64,000 bases of DNA from Amycolatopsis jiangsuensis (GTDB lineage Bacteria > Actinomycetota > Actinomycetes > Mycobacteriales > Pseudonocardiaceae), in contig NZ_JACHMG010000001.1 in the NCBI RefSeq assembly GCF_014204865.1, positions 5,544,501 through 5,608,500 on the forward strand. Direction: 5' to 3'. The number at the start of each line of letters is the position of its first letter. Position 1 is the first letter of the stretch. The notes beneath the pieces are model-generated. The model saw only the letters and a program-made list of their open reading frames with translations. It did not search any database and had not been told where the DNA came from. This document shows, piece after piece, positions 44,634 through 53,426 of this stretch. The position numbers and the translations under genes were made by a program.

Positions 44634-47380
44634 GGCGTGGCACCTCCTGCAAGGTCGGCGTCCGGGCGCTGGAACGGGATGATGACCTCCGGCGCCCCGT
44701 GCGTGGTGCGATCGAAGAACAGGGCCCGGCCGGGGCGTGGTGACCAGTGCACGACCTGACCCGCGGCGAACGGGGTCAGCTCGTTGCCCTGCACGTCGAG
44801 CGCGGCCCAGGTGCCGATGTCGTCGGTGCCGGCGAAGCCGAGCGTGTCCTTGAGCCGGGCGATGCTGCGCCACCAGCCGAGGGTGTGCACGCCGTGTCCT
44901 GGCCCGTTCTTGAGCAGCGTGCGCAGGTGGTCGAGCGCGCTCTTCGGCTGCCCGATCTCCTTGGCCTCCAACGTCGGCAGCGCGGCGTCGACACCGTAGA
45001 GCAGGAGGAACCGGGGTGGTCCGCCGGCGAGGGAGCCGGCCATGGCGGTCAGCGCGGCGGGCAGATCGTCGGTCAGCGTCGCCGAATGCCCTTCGGCGGC
45101 GAGCCGGTCCTTGAGGTCCAGCACGGCCGGTGCGCACGCCTCGATCGGGCAGCTGAACAGGAACTCCACCGCGCCGGGTTCGTACTGGCGGGCCAGCGAA
45201 CGGGCCGCAGAGTCCATTATGGACAGTGCCTCGGCGGTGGCGCCGCCGAGCACGGCGACGTTACGGCCCGGCGCCCGGGGCAGCTCGACGCCGCAAGCTG
45301 CTTCGGTGACGTCGATGGACTGGCCGAGCAGCGCCTTCGGCCGGGCGCCGGGTTTGAGCTCGGTGTAGGCCGGGAACTGTTCCAGCACCGGCGAATGCGC
45401 GCCGTCGAAGAGCCGCGGCCGCGCGAACCGTCCCGCGTAACGCTCCCAGAGCTTGTGCTGCAGGTCGACGAACACGTTGCGACTGCTGGCATCGGGCACG
45501 TGGGCGAGCTGGTTTCCGTGCGCGACACCGGAATCATGGTTGATCACCGCATGCCACTTCGGGGCGGACACCGCGGCGTTGTTCGTCTCCGCCAGCACCC
45601 GGCGCGCCTTCGGCATGGCTATGCGCAGCGTGCACTGCTCGAACACCGCGGGTTTGCCCCAGAACGCCTCGATGCCGGCGACGTCCTGGCTCGCCAGCAC
45701 GAGGTGGATGCCTTGGGAACGCCCGCGCCGCGCGATGTCCTCGAGCAGCTGGGTGGCCTGCGCGGTGACCTGGTCGCGTCCGGCGAACAGGTACTGGAAC
45801 TCGTCGATCACCGCGACGATCCGTGGCCAGTGCCCGGCCGGATCCTGCTCCCGCAGGTCGGCGAGATTGGTGACCTCGTGCTCCTTCGCCGCGGCCGAAC
45901 GGCGGCGCAGCTCGTCGGCGAGGAACCGCAGCAGCGCCAAGCCGAACTCGCGGTCGGTGTTCACGTTGACCCCGACCAGTTTCGCGTGCGGCAGCCAGCT
46001 GGCGTCCTTGCGGCCGGGGGCGAGCCCGGCGAAGGACACGCCCTCCTTGAAGTCCAGCAGGTACAGCGCCAGCTCGTCCGGGCTGTAGCGGGCGGCGAGG
46101 CTGCCCAGCAACGCGTAGAGGAAGTTCGTCTTGCCCGAACCGCTGGGGCCGCCGATCAACGCGTGCGGGCTCGCGTCGCCGATCACCACCTCCACCGGCT
46201 CGCCCTCGTGGAATCCGACCGGCGCACGCAGTTCCCTGGCGGAGTTTTCCAGGCCCGGCTCGGCAGGCATGAGGTCGGCGAACGACCGTGGCCCGCCCTG
46301 CTTCGCGATCAGTGCCTCGGCGATCCGGCCGGCCGCGCGGATCACCTGACCCGAGGGCAGCGGCGGATCGAGGTCCACCGCCAGGTCGGCGCCGGTCATG
46401 CTGCTGATCGCGCGCCGCTCGTCGAGCAGGCTGAGCGTCTCGACCGACGCGCTCACCGTGGTCGGCACGTCCACCAGGATCAGGCAGATCCCGGCCGCCA
46501 GCGCCCCGCTGGCGACGCGCTTGAGGTCCCGCGCGCGTTCGGGCTCCAGGGTTTCGCCGTTGCCGTAGAGCACGGCGATGCGGTACGGCTCCAGGCGCTG
46601 GCCGGTGGCCCTGCGCAGCTCGCGCAACGAGGTGTGGCCGGCCTGCATACCGGTGGCGTGGATGCGGCGGATGTGCCCGGCCAGCTCGTCGAGCAGGTCC
46701 TCCAGCCGCGTCGGGTCGTACAGCGACAGCGCGCTGGTGCGGCTGAGCGGGTACAGGTCGGGCAGGATCGCGGTCAGCTGACCGACGTCCCACAGGTGGA
46801 TCTTCACCGCGCCCGGCTCGAACGTCGAAAGCACCCGCATCAGCAGCGACTGCACGAGCGCGTCCACCACCGGGCGGGTCTTCGGCGCGGACGTGATGGC
46901 CAGGTGCGATTCGTCGAGCAGCGGCACCGCCACGTCGAACGTGCGGGAGATGTCGCGCCCGGCCGCGGTCGCCGAGCCTGCCCGCCAGAGCGCAGGCGCG
47001 GTGACGCCGGGATTGCTCCCGACCCGGCCGAGCCATTCGCTCGGTGGCCTGCCCGCCGGGCCGGGCGCGTGCGCGGCGACGAGGTCGCGCAGGGCACCCG
47101 GGCCGGCGCTCCAATCGGTGTAGAACGCGCTGCGCACCCCGCCGAGCGAGGCGAACACTTCGTGCGCGGCGGGGTGGCGGGCCCATTCCGTCTGCTGCTG
47201 CGCGTCGGCCTGATTCATCCCGACCCGCACGATTTCCTGTTCCAGCGCCAGCCGGGACACCTCGGTCTCCGCGGCCTCACGGGCCCCGGCGGCAGCGCCG
47301 AGTACGAGCCCGATCTGGTGGCGGACGCGGTCGAGTGCGGTCTGCACGCGGTTGCGTTGTTCGGCTGACTTACTGGCCAT
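44630..47380 (-). CDS. FtsK/SpoIIIE-type ATPase of a WXG-like gene unit
   Basis: 916 residues from the ATG at 47380. The N-terminal 60 residues are helical (RVQTALDRVRHQIGLVLGAAAGAREAAETEVSRL) with no transmembrane helices, unlike FtsK or EccC. The ATPase core has Walker A LIGGPSGSGKTNFLYAL (K417), Walker B RIVAVIDEFQYLF (D526, E527), LLEDIARRGRSQGIHLVLASQ and a late arginine-rich segment. A second, degenerate nucleotide-binding-like region follows (NVAVLGGATAEAL, no Lys). The protein may move DNA or peptide substrates; two tiny WXG-like proteins encoded just upstream favour a type VII-like role. All four genes are tightly spaced. Confidence 0.85.
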   Translation of the reverse strand: MASKSAEQRNRVQTALDRVRHQIGLVLGAAAGAREAAETEVSRLALEQEIVRVGMNQADAQQQTEWARHPAAHEVFASLGGVRSAFYTDWSAGPGALRDLVAAHAPGPAGRPPSEWLGRVGSNPGVTAPALWRAGSATAAGRDISRTFDVAVPLLDESHLAITSAPKTRPVVDALVQSLLMRVLSTFEPGAVKIHLWDVGQLTAILPDLYPLSRTSALSLYDPTRLEDLLDELAGHIRRIHATGMQAGHTSLRELRRATGQRLEPYRIAVLYGNGETLEPERARDLKRVASGALAAGICLILVDVPTTVSASVETLSLLDERRAISSMTGADLAVDLDPPLPSGQVIRAAGRIAEALIAKQGGPRSFADLMPAEPGLENSARELRAPVGFHEGEPVEVVIGDASPHALIGGPSGSGKTNFLYALLGSLAARYSPDELALYLLDFKEGVSFAGLAPGRKDASWLPHAKLVGVNVNTDREFGLALLRFLADELRRRSAAAKEHEVTNLADLREQDPAGHWPRIVAVIDEFQYLFAGRDQVTAQATQLLEDIARRGRSQGIHLVLASQDVAGIEAFWGKPAVFEQCTLRIAMPKARRVLAETNNAAVSAPKWHAVINHDSGVAHGNQLAHVPDASSRNVFVDLQHKLWERYAGRFARPRLFDGAHSPVLEQFPAYTELKPGARPKALLGQSIDVTEAACGVELPRAPGRNVAVLGGATAEALSIMDSAARSLARQYEPGAVEFLFSCPIEACAPAVLDLKDRLAAEGHSATLTDDLPAALTAMAGSLAGGPPRFLLLYGVDAALPTLEAKEIGQPKSALDHLRTLLKNGPGHGVHTLGWWRSIARLKDTLGFAGTDDIGTWAALDVQGNELTPFAAGQVVHWSPRPGRALFFDRTTHGAPEVIIPFQRPDADLAGGATP

Positions 47381-47395
47381 CGGTGTCGCTCGCTC

Positions 47396-47644
47396 CTACA
47401 GACGGGACTGGTATCCGCTCACCAGGTCGTCGGCGGCGGCCAGTCGGGTGAGCACGTGGTCGAGTCCCTCGTCGGCCTGTGCCAGTTGTCCTGGCAGCCA
47501 GGGATCGGCCTTCGCCTGCGCGTCGACGAGCGCCCGCCTGGCGTCGCCGAGCAGGAGGCGCGCCCGCTCGGCGTGCGCGCGGCCGTCGCCGATGCCCGCC
47601 CGCGCGGCGGTGAGCAGCTGGTGGATCTCGGCGAGTCCGGACAT
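47396..47644 (-). CDS. Small helical protein of the FtsK-type unit
   Basis: 82 residues from the ATG at 47644, which starts 4 bp after the previous stop. Two helices (LAEIHQLLTAARAGIGDGRAHAERARLLLGDARRALVDAQAKAD and GQLAQADEGLDHVLTRLAAADDLV) end in SGYQSRL. The matching C-terminus of its neighbour (SYSARL) suggests an old duplication. WXG100-like hairpin size; family not known. Confidence 0.75.
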   Translation of the reverse strand: MSGLAEIHQLLTAARAGIGDGRAHAERARLLLGDARRALVDAQAKADPWLPGQLAQADEGLDHVLTRLAAADDLVSGYQSRL

Positions 47645-47648
47645 CGGG

Positions 47649-47909
47649 TTACAGCCGCGCCGAGTAGGAGTCGGCGGACGAGATCCCGGCCTGGATCGTG
47701 CTCTGCATGCCCGTGATCCCTTGCAGTGCCTCGGCGAGCAGGCCGTGTGCCTGGTTGACCTCGTGCTGGCTGCTGCCCTGCGTCGCCTGGTTGAGCGACA
47801 GCTGGGCCTCTTCGAGTGCTTGCGCCGCCTGCTGCAGGGCGGCGATGCTCGCGGACGCCTTCTCGTTCGCGAGCGCGATACCAGCGCGGATTTCTTCCAC
47901 TCCGGCCAT
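47649..47909 (-). CDS. WXG100-like small protein, first gene of the FtsK-type unit
   Basis: 86 residues from the ATG at 47909, with GAGGAG 10 bp upstream. A helical hairpin (EIRAGIALANEKASASIAALQQAAQALEEAQLSLNQATQG, then HEVNQAHGLLAEALQGITGMQSTIQAGI) ends in SSADSYSARL. There is no WxG; the size and heptad pattern resemble the type VII small-protein fold. It leads a leftward operon of four genes ending at the ATPase partner. Confidence 0.75.
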   Translation of the reverse strand: MAGVEEIRAGIALANEKASASIAALQQAAQALEEAQLSLNQATQGSSQHEVNQAHGLLAEALQGITGMQSTIQAGISSADSYSARL

Positions 47910-48010
47910 GGGGGCGGTACTCCTCGATGCGTCGTGGGCTGGAACGACCACAACCAAACTTAGCGTGATCAGGTGTCTTCGGTAAGTAAGTGAGGGGGGA
48001 GAATCGACAA

Positions 48011-48040
48011 GGCCCCGGACGCGGTCGGCAGTCCGGGGCC
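48011..48040. terminator. GC-rich hairpin upstream of the FtsK-type unit
   Basis: A 10-bp perfect stem GGCCCCGGAC/GTCCGGGGCC with a 10-nt loop lies 101 bp upstream of the first gene of the FtsK-type unit. No gene ends nearby on either strand, so it may be an isolated terminator or part of an upstream regulatory RNA. Confidence 0.5.
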
Positions 48041-48522
48041 TCTCGGGTGACGGTGCACCGCTCGCCGGCTCCCGGCCCCGCGTCCCAGCCTGGGCGACCT
48101 GCGGGTTCCGGGGGCACGCGCCATGCGCCGCGCCCAGGTCAAACCGGTATTCGTGACACCGAGAAACCTCTCCGAGCGGGTACGAACAAGTCTGCGGCGA
48201 AGCCTAGCGGGTGCGGCCGTCCGCCCGAGCCGAGCCCCTGCCCCCGCGTCGGCGGATGCGGACAGCGCGATTCTCGGCGGCGCCGCGGCGGCTGGGCCGG
48301 TCGGTCTGGCGGATGTGCTGTTCCCGCAGGCCATCCGAACTGTCTCATTGGGTGAGCGGTGTTCACCGACCGTCCGTTGTGGACTCCGGTCAGGGTGGTG
48401 CGGAGCTTCGCCGAGCAGTGCGCCGGGTGGTCCGGATGGGCGCGGACCGGGTGGGGGCGGAGAAACGCCGCTGCCGGTGGACGGAGCCACACCGAGACGA
48501 GAAGTGGGACCAGGACGAAAAA
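48041..48522. other. Interval without a supported gene
   Basis: Open frames on both strands have no recognisable similarity and no good ribosome sites. No riboswitch, SRP RNA or other known RNA motif was recognised. The interval presumably holds the promoter for the leftward WXG/FtsK unit near its left end. Confidence 0.5.
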
Positions 48523-48554
48523 CGCCGGGTGATCCGACCTCGGACCACCCGGCG
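48523..48554 (-). terminator. Terminator hairpin of tRNA-Ser(GGA)
   Basis: CGCCGGGTG and CACCCGGCG pair over 9 bp with a 14-nt loop, 19 bp beyond the 3' end of the leftward tRNA. Confidence 0.75.
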
Positions 48555-48573
48555 CTTCTGCTGGTTACTGCGG

Positions 48574-48658
48574 CGGAGGATACAGGATTCGAACCTGCGA
48601 GGGCGTGAACCCAACACGCTTTCCAAGCGTGCGCCTTAGGCCGCTCGGCCAATCCTCC
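48574..48658 (-). tRNA. tRNA-Ser (anticodon GGA)
   Basis: On the minus strand, acceptor GGAGGAT pairs with ATCCTCC plus a G discriminator. The anticodon stem CACGC/GCGTG encloses TTGGAAA, giving anticodon GGA (reads UCC and UCU). A long variable arm is present and the T loop is GGTTCGAATCC. CCA is not encoded. Confidence 0.96.
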
Positions 48659-48714
48659 GTGGGGAAGACTACCGGATGGGCGAGAGCCACCGGCAGGTGG
48701 TCCCGACCGGCCGC

Positions 48715-48812
48715 CACGATCGGACGGTCACAGCGGGACGACCACGAACGGATGGCCACAGCGGGACGATCACAGCGGGACGACCATGGACCGACGACCA
48801 CGGACGGATGGC
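48715..48812. repeat. Seven-unit 14-bp tandem repeat
   Basis: Units start at 48715, 48729, 48743, 48757, 48771, 48785 and 48799, all 14 bp. The commonest unit is CACAGCGGGACGAC, exact or nearly so three times; the others vary (for example CACGGACGGATGGC). The array is non-coding, upstream of the tRNA and beyond the PP2C stop. A likely variable-number locus. Confidence 0.85.
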
Positions 48813-48972
48813 TGCCGCGCGGCGACCCGTGCCACTGTGGCGTGACAGTCGCGACTGCGCGGGCTGGTGCTACTGCGGCGCGACGGTGGCTGCTGCACCA
48901 GTGACAGCCGCTCCCGTGCTCCCGCTCCCGTCCCGCGCTGTCGTTTTCGCCGGGGTGGTCAGGCGGCAGTGG

Positions 48973-49728
48973 TCAGTCGAAGGCCTGGACCACGTCGGCG
49001 ACCACGATGGTGATGTTGTCCGGGCCGCCGCCGTCGTTGGCCAGGGTGATCAGGCGGGGGACGGTTTCGTCGGGGGTGCCGGTCGCCAGGACGTCCCGGA
49101 TCGCCGGTTCGTCGGCGCCGGCGGTGAGGCCGTCGGAGCAGAGCAGGTAGCGGTCGCCGGGTTCCGGGGTGAACTCCCAGACGTCCGGGTCCGCTGAGCC
49201 GGTGCTTTGCAGCGCCTTCATCAACAGCGAGCGGCGCGGGTGCTCGGCGGCGTCTTCCTCGGTGATGCGGCCGTCTTCGACCAGAGCCTGCACCAGCGTG
49301 TGGTCTCGGGTGATGCGGTGCAGCTCGCCGTCTCGCAGGACGTAGCCGCGGGAATCGCCGATGTGGGCGGCGGCGAAGCGGGTGCCGTCGAACAGCAGCG
49401 CGGTGAGGGTGGTCCCCATGCCGTGCGTCGCCGGGTTCTCTTCGGCCACTTCGGCGAGCCGCTCGCCGATCCGCTGCACGACGTCGGTGAGCGTGCTGCT
49501 GAGATCCAGCGCGGCCAGGTCCAGCGCGCGCAGATCCGAGTCCAGCGACGCCAGCACGCCGACCGCGGTCGCGCTGGCCACCTCTCCGTGGGGCTGGCCA
49601 CCGATACCGTCGGCCACGGCGAGCAAGCGCCCGGTGGCGTACACGGAATCCTCGTTGTTGCTGCGTCGTCGCCCGGGGTCGGAGCCTGCGGCGTGCCGCA
49701 GGATGAACCGGGTCTGCTCGGTGGCCAT
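48973..49728 (-). CDS. PP2C-family protein serine/threonine phosphatase
   Basis: 251 residues from the ATG at 49728; a TTG at 49740 would add four. Metal-binding motifs are in order: RSNNEDSVYA, LLAVADGIGGQPHGEVAS, GMGTTLTALLF, AHIGDSRGYVLRDGELHRITRDHT, LCSDGLTAG and GPDNITIVV. It is a minimal catalytic domain without a membrane segment, like the soluble actinobacterial PstP-like phosphatases. It dephosphorylates Ser/Thr kinase targets; a soluble kinase is encoded nearby at 51583, but on the opposite strand and two genes away. Confidence 0.94.
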   Translation of the reverse strand: MATEQTRFILRHAAGSDPGRRRSNNEDSVYATGRLLAVADGIGGQPHGEVASATAVGVLASLDSDLRALDLAALDLSSTLTDVVQRIGERLAEVAEENPATHGMGTTLTALLFDGTRFAAAHIGDSRGYVLRDGELHRITRDHTLVQALVEDGRITEEDAAEHPRRSLLMKALQSTGSADPDVWEFTPEPGDRYLLCSDGLTAGADEPAIRDVLATGTPDETVPRLITLANDGGGPDNITIVVADVVQAFD

Positions 49729-49805
49729 GTCGCCATCCAATCACTGGTTGACTGAGTTAACAAGGAGAATTCTGGAAACCGTGGTCATCGGCTATCGTGC
49801 CGGTC

Positions 49806-51557
49806 ATGGCAGACGACGACGCGGCGGTGACCGCGGCCGACATCGCGCGCCTGGCGGGCGTGCGCCGGGCCGCGGTGAGCAACTGGCGACGGCGCTACGA
49901 CGATTTTCCCCGTCCGGTGGGCGGCACCGCATCCAGCCCGCGGTTTTCGCTGCCGGAGGTCCAGGAGTGGCTGCGTCTGCGCGGCCGTCCGTTCGAACTG
50001 GCGCCGATCGACCAGGCCTGGCAGCGACTGCGCGCACTCGGCGACGACCTGGGGCTCGGCACCCGTGTCGCGGCCGCCGGCGAGTACCTCACCGACCTCA
50101 CCGAACAGCCGGACGACCCGGAACTGCTCACCCTGCTCGGCCGTCTGGCGGTACGGAACGGGCCGGCCACGACGTTCGAACAGCTCTGTGAGCGGTACTT
50201 CGAAGCACACGCCCGCCGCCTTTCGCCGACGCCGCCCGAGTACGCCGAGCTGATGGCCCGGCTCACCGGCGCGAAGGGGACCACCGTGCTCGATCCGGCG
50301 TGCGGCTTCGGCGCACTGCTGCTCGCCAGCGGTGCGGCACGGGCCCGTGGGCAAGACAACGACCCGGACACCGCGCGCATCGCCAATATCCGGCTCCGGC
50401 TGCGTGGGGTGGACACCGAGGTACACGCCGCCGACGCGTTGCTCGAAGACGCCTTCGCCGGCGAGCAGGCAGACGTGGTGCTGTGCGATCCGCCGTTCAA
50501 CGAACGTGGTTGGGGGTACGAGGAACTCGTCGGCGACGCGCGGTGGGAGTACGGCCTTCCGCCGCGTGGTGAGTCCGAGCTGGCCTGGGTCCAGCACTGT
50601 CTCACGCACGTCAAACCGGGTGGCCCGGTCGCGATTCTGATGCCCGGCGCGGCGGCCGGCCGGCGCAGTGGCAAGCGGATCCGCGCCAACCTCCTGCGCT
50701 CCGGCGCCCTGCGAGCCGTGCTCACCCTCGCGCCCGGCGCCGACCTCTGGCTGCTCGTGCGTCCGGCGCCCGGGCAACGCCCACCGGCCACGGTACTGCT
50801 CGCGGAAACCTCCACGGCGCAGGCCGAACGGCTGTGGCAGGCCTACCTCGCCGGCACCGAACCGGACGGCCACCGCATCATCGACCTGCTCGACGATGAC
50901 GTGGACCTCACGCCGGCACAGCGCCGCCCGCACCGTGCCGATCCGGGCGAGGCTTTCCTGACCGCGCAACGGCTTTTCGGTGAGATCGGACTCGAACTGC
51001 CGCGGTTGGAGCCGGCCACGGCCGAGCCGCCGCACAGCACCGTCGGCGAGCTGCTGAAGGCCGGCGCGCTGCACATCCGGCACGCTCCGTCCCGGCTTGC
51101 CGACGGCGACGAACCCGTGCTGACCACCGACGACGTGCTCATCGGCGGCCCGCCGACCGGACGTGCGGAACCCGACGACGGGGCCGTTTTCGCCGACGAC
51201 GGGGATGTCGTCGCCTCCGTCACCGGTGCCGTGATCGTCCACAGTGGTCGGTCGGTGCGGCTCGGGCCGGCGCTCTCGTGCTACCGGGTCGACCCGGAAC
51301 GGCTGGATCCCGAATTCCTCGCCGGCTGTCTGCGCGCCGCGGACTTCCCGGTGCACAGTGCGTCGACCCGGATCGACGCGCGCCGGCTTAAGGTGCCGCG
51401 GTATCCGCTGGACACGCAGCGTGCGTACGGTGCTGCCTTCCGGGCTCTCGCCGACTTCGACCGCGCGCTGCGGCAGACGGCGGAGACCGGCCGCGACCTG
51501 GTGCGGCTAGGCTTTGCCGCGCTCGCCGAAGGACGGCTGCAGCCCGGTGACGGGTGA
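49806..51557 (+). CDS. HTH-containing N6-adenine DNA methylase fused to a specificity-like domain (HsdM/HsdS-like)
   Basis: 583 residues from the ATG at 49806. Residues about 8-55 form a helix-turn-helix (VTAADIARLAGVRRAAVSNWRRRY). The centre is an HsdM-type methylase: motif I VLDPACGFGALLLASG, catalytic CDPPF (a D/NPPF motif) and KPGGPVAILMPG. The C-terminal 190 residues (VLTTDDVLIGGPP, VVASVTGAVIVHS, LDPEFLAGCLRAADF, STRIDARRLKVPRYPLDTQ) look like one half of a type I specificity subunit. No restriction subunit lies beside it, so it is probably an orphan methylase with an epigenetic or regulatory role. Confidence 0.85.
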   Translation: MADDDAAVTAADIARLAGVRRAAVSNWRRRYDDFPRPVGGTASSPRFSLPEVQEWLRLRGRPFELAPIDQAWQRLRALGDDLGLGTRVAAAGEYLTDLTEQPDDPELLTLLGRLAVRNGPATTFEQLCERYFEAHARRLSPTPPEYAELMARLTGAKGTTVLDPACGFGALLLASGAARARGQDNDPDTARIANIRLRLRGVDTEVHAADALLEDAFAGEQADVVLCDPPFNERGWGYEELVGDARWEYGLPPRGESELAWVQHCLTHVKPGGPVAILMPGAAAGRRSGKRIRANLLRSGALRAVLTLAPGADLWLLVRPAPGQRPPATVLLAETSTAQAERLWQAYLAGTEPDGHRIIDLLDDDVDLTPAQRRPHRADPGEAFLTAQRLFGEIGLELPRLEPATAEPPHSTVGELLKAGALHIRHAPSRLADGDEPVLTTDDVLIGGPPTGRAEPDDGAVFADDGDVVASVTGAVIVHSGRSVRLGPALSCYRVDPERLDPEFLAGCLRAADFPVHSASTRIDARRLKVPRYPLDTQRAYGAAFRALADFDRALRQTAETGRDLVRLGFAALAEGRLQPGDG

Positions 51558-51582
51558 GCGCTGTGACGCCGTGAGGGGGCCC

Positions 51583-52473
51583 ATGCTCATCGCGGATCGC
51601 TACGAGGTCGAGGACCTGCCGCTGGGCCGGGGTGGGATGGGCGCGGTACACCGTGGGCACGATCGGCGGCTCGGGCGCAGGGTCGCGATCAAGCTGCTGC
51701 GGCTTCCGGGCGGCGACGAAGAGCTGGAGGAACGCTTCGCGCGCGAAGCGCGGATTCTCGCCACGCTCGACCACCCCGGTGCGCCCACGCTCTACGACTT
51801 CGGCACGTACGACGATCGGCTGTTTCAGGTGATGCAGTTCGTCGAGGGCGTTACGGTGGCCGATCTGTTGGCCGAGCACGGTCCGCTGCCCGTGCCGTGG
51901 GCGGCCGCGATCGCCGCGCAGGCGGCTGCGGTCCTTTCAGCGGCCCACGCGCGGGCCGTATGTCACCGTGATCTCAAGCCGGCCAACCTGATGCTCTGCC
52001 CTGACGGCAGTGTGAAGGTGATGGACTTCGGGCTCGCCATGCTTCGTGAGGCCGACGTCGCGCGTTTCACTCGCGCTGGGCAGCTCCTCGGGACACCGTC
52101 GTACATGGCGCCCGAGCAGATCCAACGGGGGCACGCGGACCCGCGAAGCGACCTGTACGCGCTGGGATGCGTACTGCACGAAATGCTCACCGGGCGTCCG
52201 GCTTTCACCGGGCCGACTGCGTACGCGGTGTTCGACAAGCAAGTGAAAGAACCACCGTCGGTCGTCGTGGGCGCGCCTCCGGAACTCAACGCACTGTTGG
52301 CCGAAGCCCTGGCGAAAGATCCCGCGGCTCGCCCAGTCGGCGCAGATGTCTTGTACGCGCGCCTTGCGCCCTTCGCGCGCGACTTACCGCCGTTGCCGGG
52401 TTTTCTGCAACCGGTGGCCACGCCGAGCCCCGCGCGCATGTACGCACGCATGGTCGGGCGCGTACCGGGCTGA
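51583..52473 (+). CDS. Soluble Hanks-type serine/threonine protein kinase
   Basis: 296 residues from the ATG at 51583 after GTGAGGGGG. The kinase domain is complete: glycine loop GRGGMGAVHRG, VAIKLL, HRDLKPANLML, MDFGLA, GTPSYMAPEQ, DLYALGCVLHEMLTG. There is no transmembrane or sensor domain after the kinase lobe, unlike PknA/B. It is encoded 25 bp after the methylase and probably shares its transcript. Substrates unknown. Confidence 0.95.
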   Translation: MLIADRYEVEDLPLGRGGMGAVHRGHDRRLGRRVAIKLLRLPGGDEELEERFAREARILATLDHPGAPTLYDFGTYDDRLFQVMQFVEGVTVADLLAEHGPLPVPWAAAIAAQAAAVLSAAHARAVCHRDLKPANLMLCPDGSVKVMDFGLAMLREADVARFTRAGQLLGTPSYMAPEQIQRGHADPRSDLYALGCVLHEMLTGRPAFTGPTAYAVFDKQVKEPPSVVVGAPPELNALLAEALAKDPAARPVGADVLYARLAPFARDLPPLPGFLQPVATPSPARMYARMVGRVPG

Positions 52474-52522
52474 TTGCACTTCACCATCTGGACAGCCGGG
52501 TCGAGACAAGGGAGATGATCCG

Positions 52523-53407
52523 ATGAAGCCAACTGTCGCGGTTGTGGGACCGGGCGCGATCGGTACGACCGTGGCGGCGGCGCTCCATGAGGTGGGCCAT
52601 ACCCCGGCGATCTTCGGCCGCACCGCGCGTGCGCAGCTCGAACTGCGTGCGGGAGACGACCGCGTCGTCGTGCCGGGGCCGGTGCGGACCGACCCGGCGC
52701 AAGCAGGCGGGGCGGTCGATCTGGTCTTCCTTGCCGTCAAATCGACACAGGTCGAGGCGGCAGCGCCGTGGTTGACGGCGTTGTGCGGCGCCGACACCGT
52801 CGTCTGTGTCCTGCAGAACGGCGTCGAACAGGAAACGGTTGTCACGGCACACCTTTCCGGTGGCCGGGTCGTCCCCTCGATCGTGTGGTTCCCGGCCCAA
52901 GCGCAGCCGGACGGTTCCGTGTGGTTGCGCGGCGGCGCGCGCCTCACCCTGCCGGACACGCCCGAGTCCCGTGTGGTGCGCGAGGCCTTACGCGGCAGCC
53001 GGTGCTCGGTCGAGCTTGCTGCGGACTTCACGTCCCTTGCCTGGCGCAAGCTGCTGCAGAACGCGGTCGCCGGACTGATGGTCCTCGCCGGCCGCCGCGC
53101 CGGCATGTTCGCCAGGGCCGACGTCGCTGAGCTTTCCCTGGCCTACCTGCGGGAATGCCTGGCGGTCGCCCGAGCCGAGGGCGCGGCGCTGAGTGACGAG
53201 GTGCCGCACGAGCTTCTCGCCGGCTTTCAGGCTTACCCACCCGACATGGGTACTTCCATCCTCGCCGATCGCGAGGCCGGCCGGCCGCTCGAATGGGACA
53301 TCCGCAACGGGGTCGTGCTGCGCCGTGGCCGCGCCCACGGCATTCCGACGCCGATCAGCGATCTGGTGGTGCCGCTCCTCGCGGCCGCCAGCGACGGACC
53401 CGGCTGA
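52523..53407 (+). CDS. panE: 2-dehydropantoate 2-reductase family protein
   Basis: 294 residues; GGGAG lies 8 bp before the ATG. The Rossmann motif VVGPGAIGTTVAAAL is followed by VFLAVKSTQVE, VVCVLQNGVEQE, the catalytic Lys in LAWRKLLQNAV and the substrate Glu in GRPLEWDIRNGVV. It reduces ketopantoate to pantoate with NADPH in pantothenate and CoA synthesis. Family members with other substrates exist, so the gene symbol is tentative. It is 49 bp after the kinase gene. Confidence 0.85.
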   Translation: MKPTVAVVGPGAIGTTVAAALHEVGHTPAIFGRTARAQLELRAGDDRVVVPGPVRTDPAQAGGAVDLVFLAVKSTQVEAAAPWLTALCGADTVVCVLQNGVEQETVVTAHLSGGRVVPSIVWFPAQAQPDGSVWLRGGARLTLPDTPESRVVREALRGSRCSVELAADFTSLAWRKLLQNAVAGLMVLAGRRAGMFARADVAELSLAYLRECLAVARAEGAALSDEVPHELLAGFQAYPPDMGTSILADREAGRPLEWDIRNGVVLRRGRAHGIPTPISDLVVPLLAAASDGPG

Positions 53408-53426
53408 TCTCCGCGGCACCGGGTGC

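Noticed and set aside
44747..47368. Plus-strand open frame of 873 codons opposite the FtsK-type ATPase
   Set aside because: The minus strand has intact Walker motifs and an operon layout; the plus frame is a GC-driven shadow.
48011..48560. Possible SRP RNA or riboswitch near tRNA-Ser
   Set aside because: The conserved SRP core (GGTCAGGTCCGGAAGGAAGCA-type) and known riboswitch cores were looked for by eye and not found.
48715..48812. Possible CRISPR array
   Set aside because: The units are 14 bp, contiguous and without spacers; no cas gene is in the window. The 23-bp and 30-bp arrays elsewhere fail for the same reasons.
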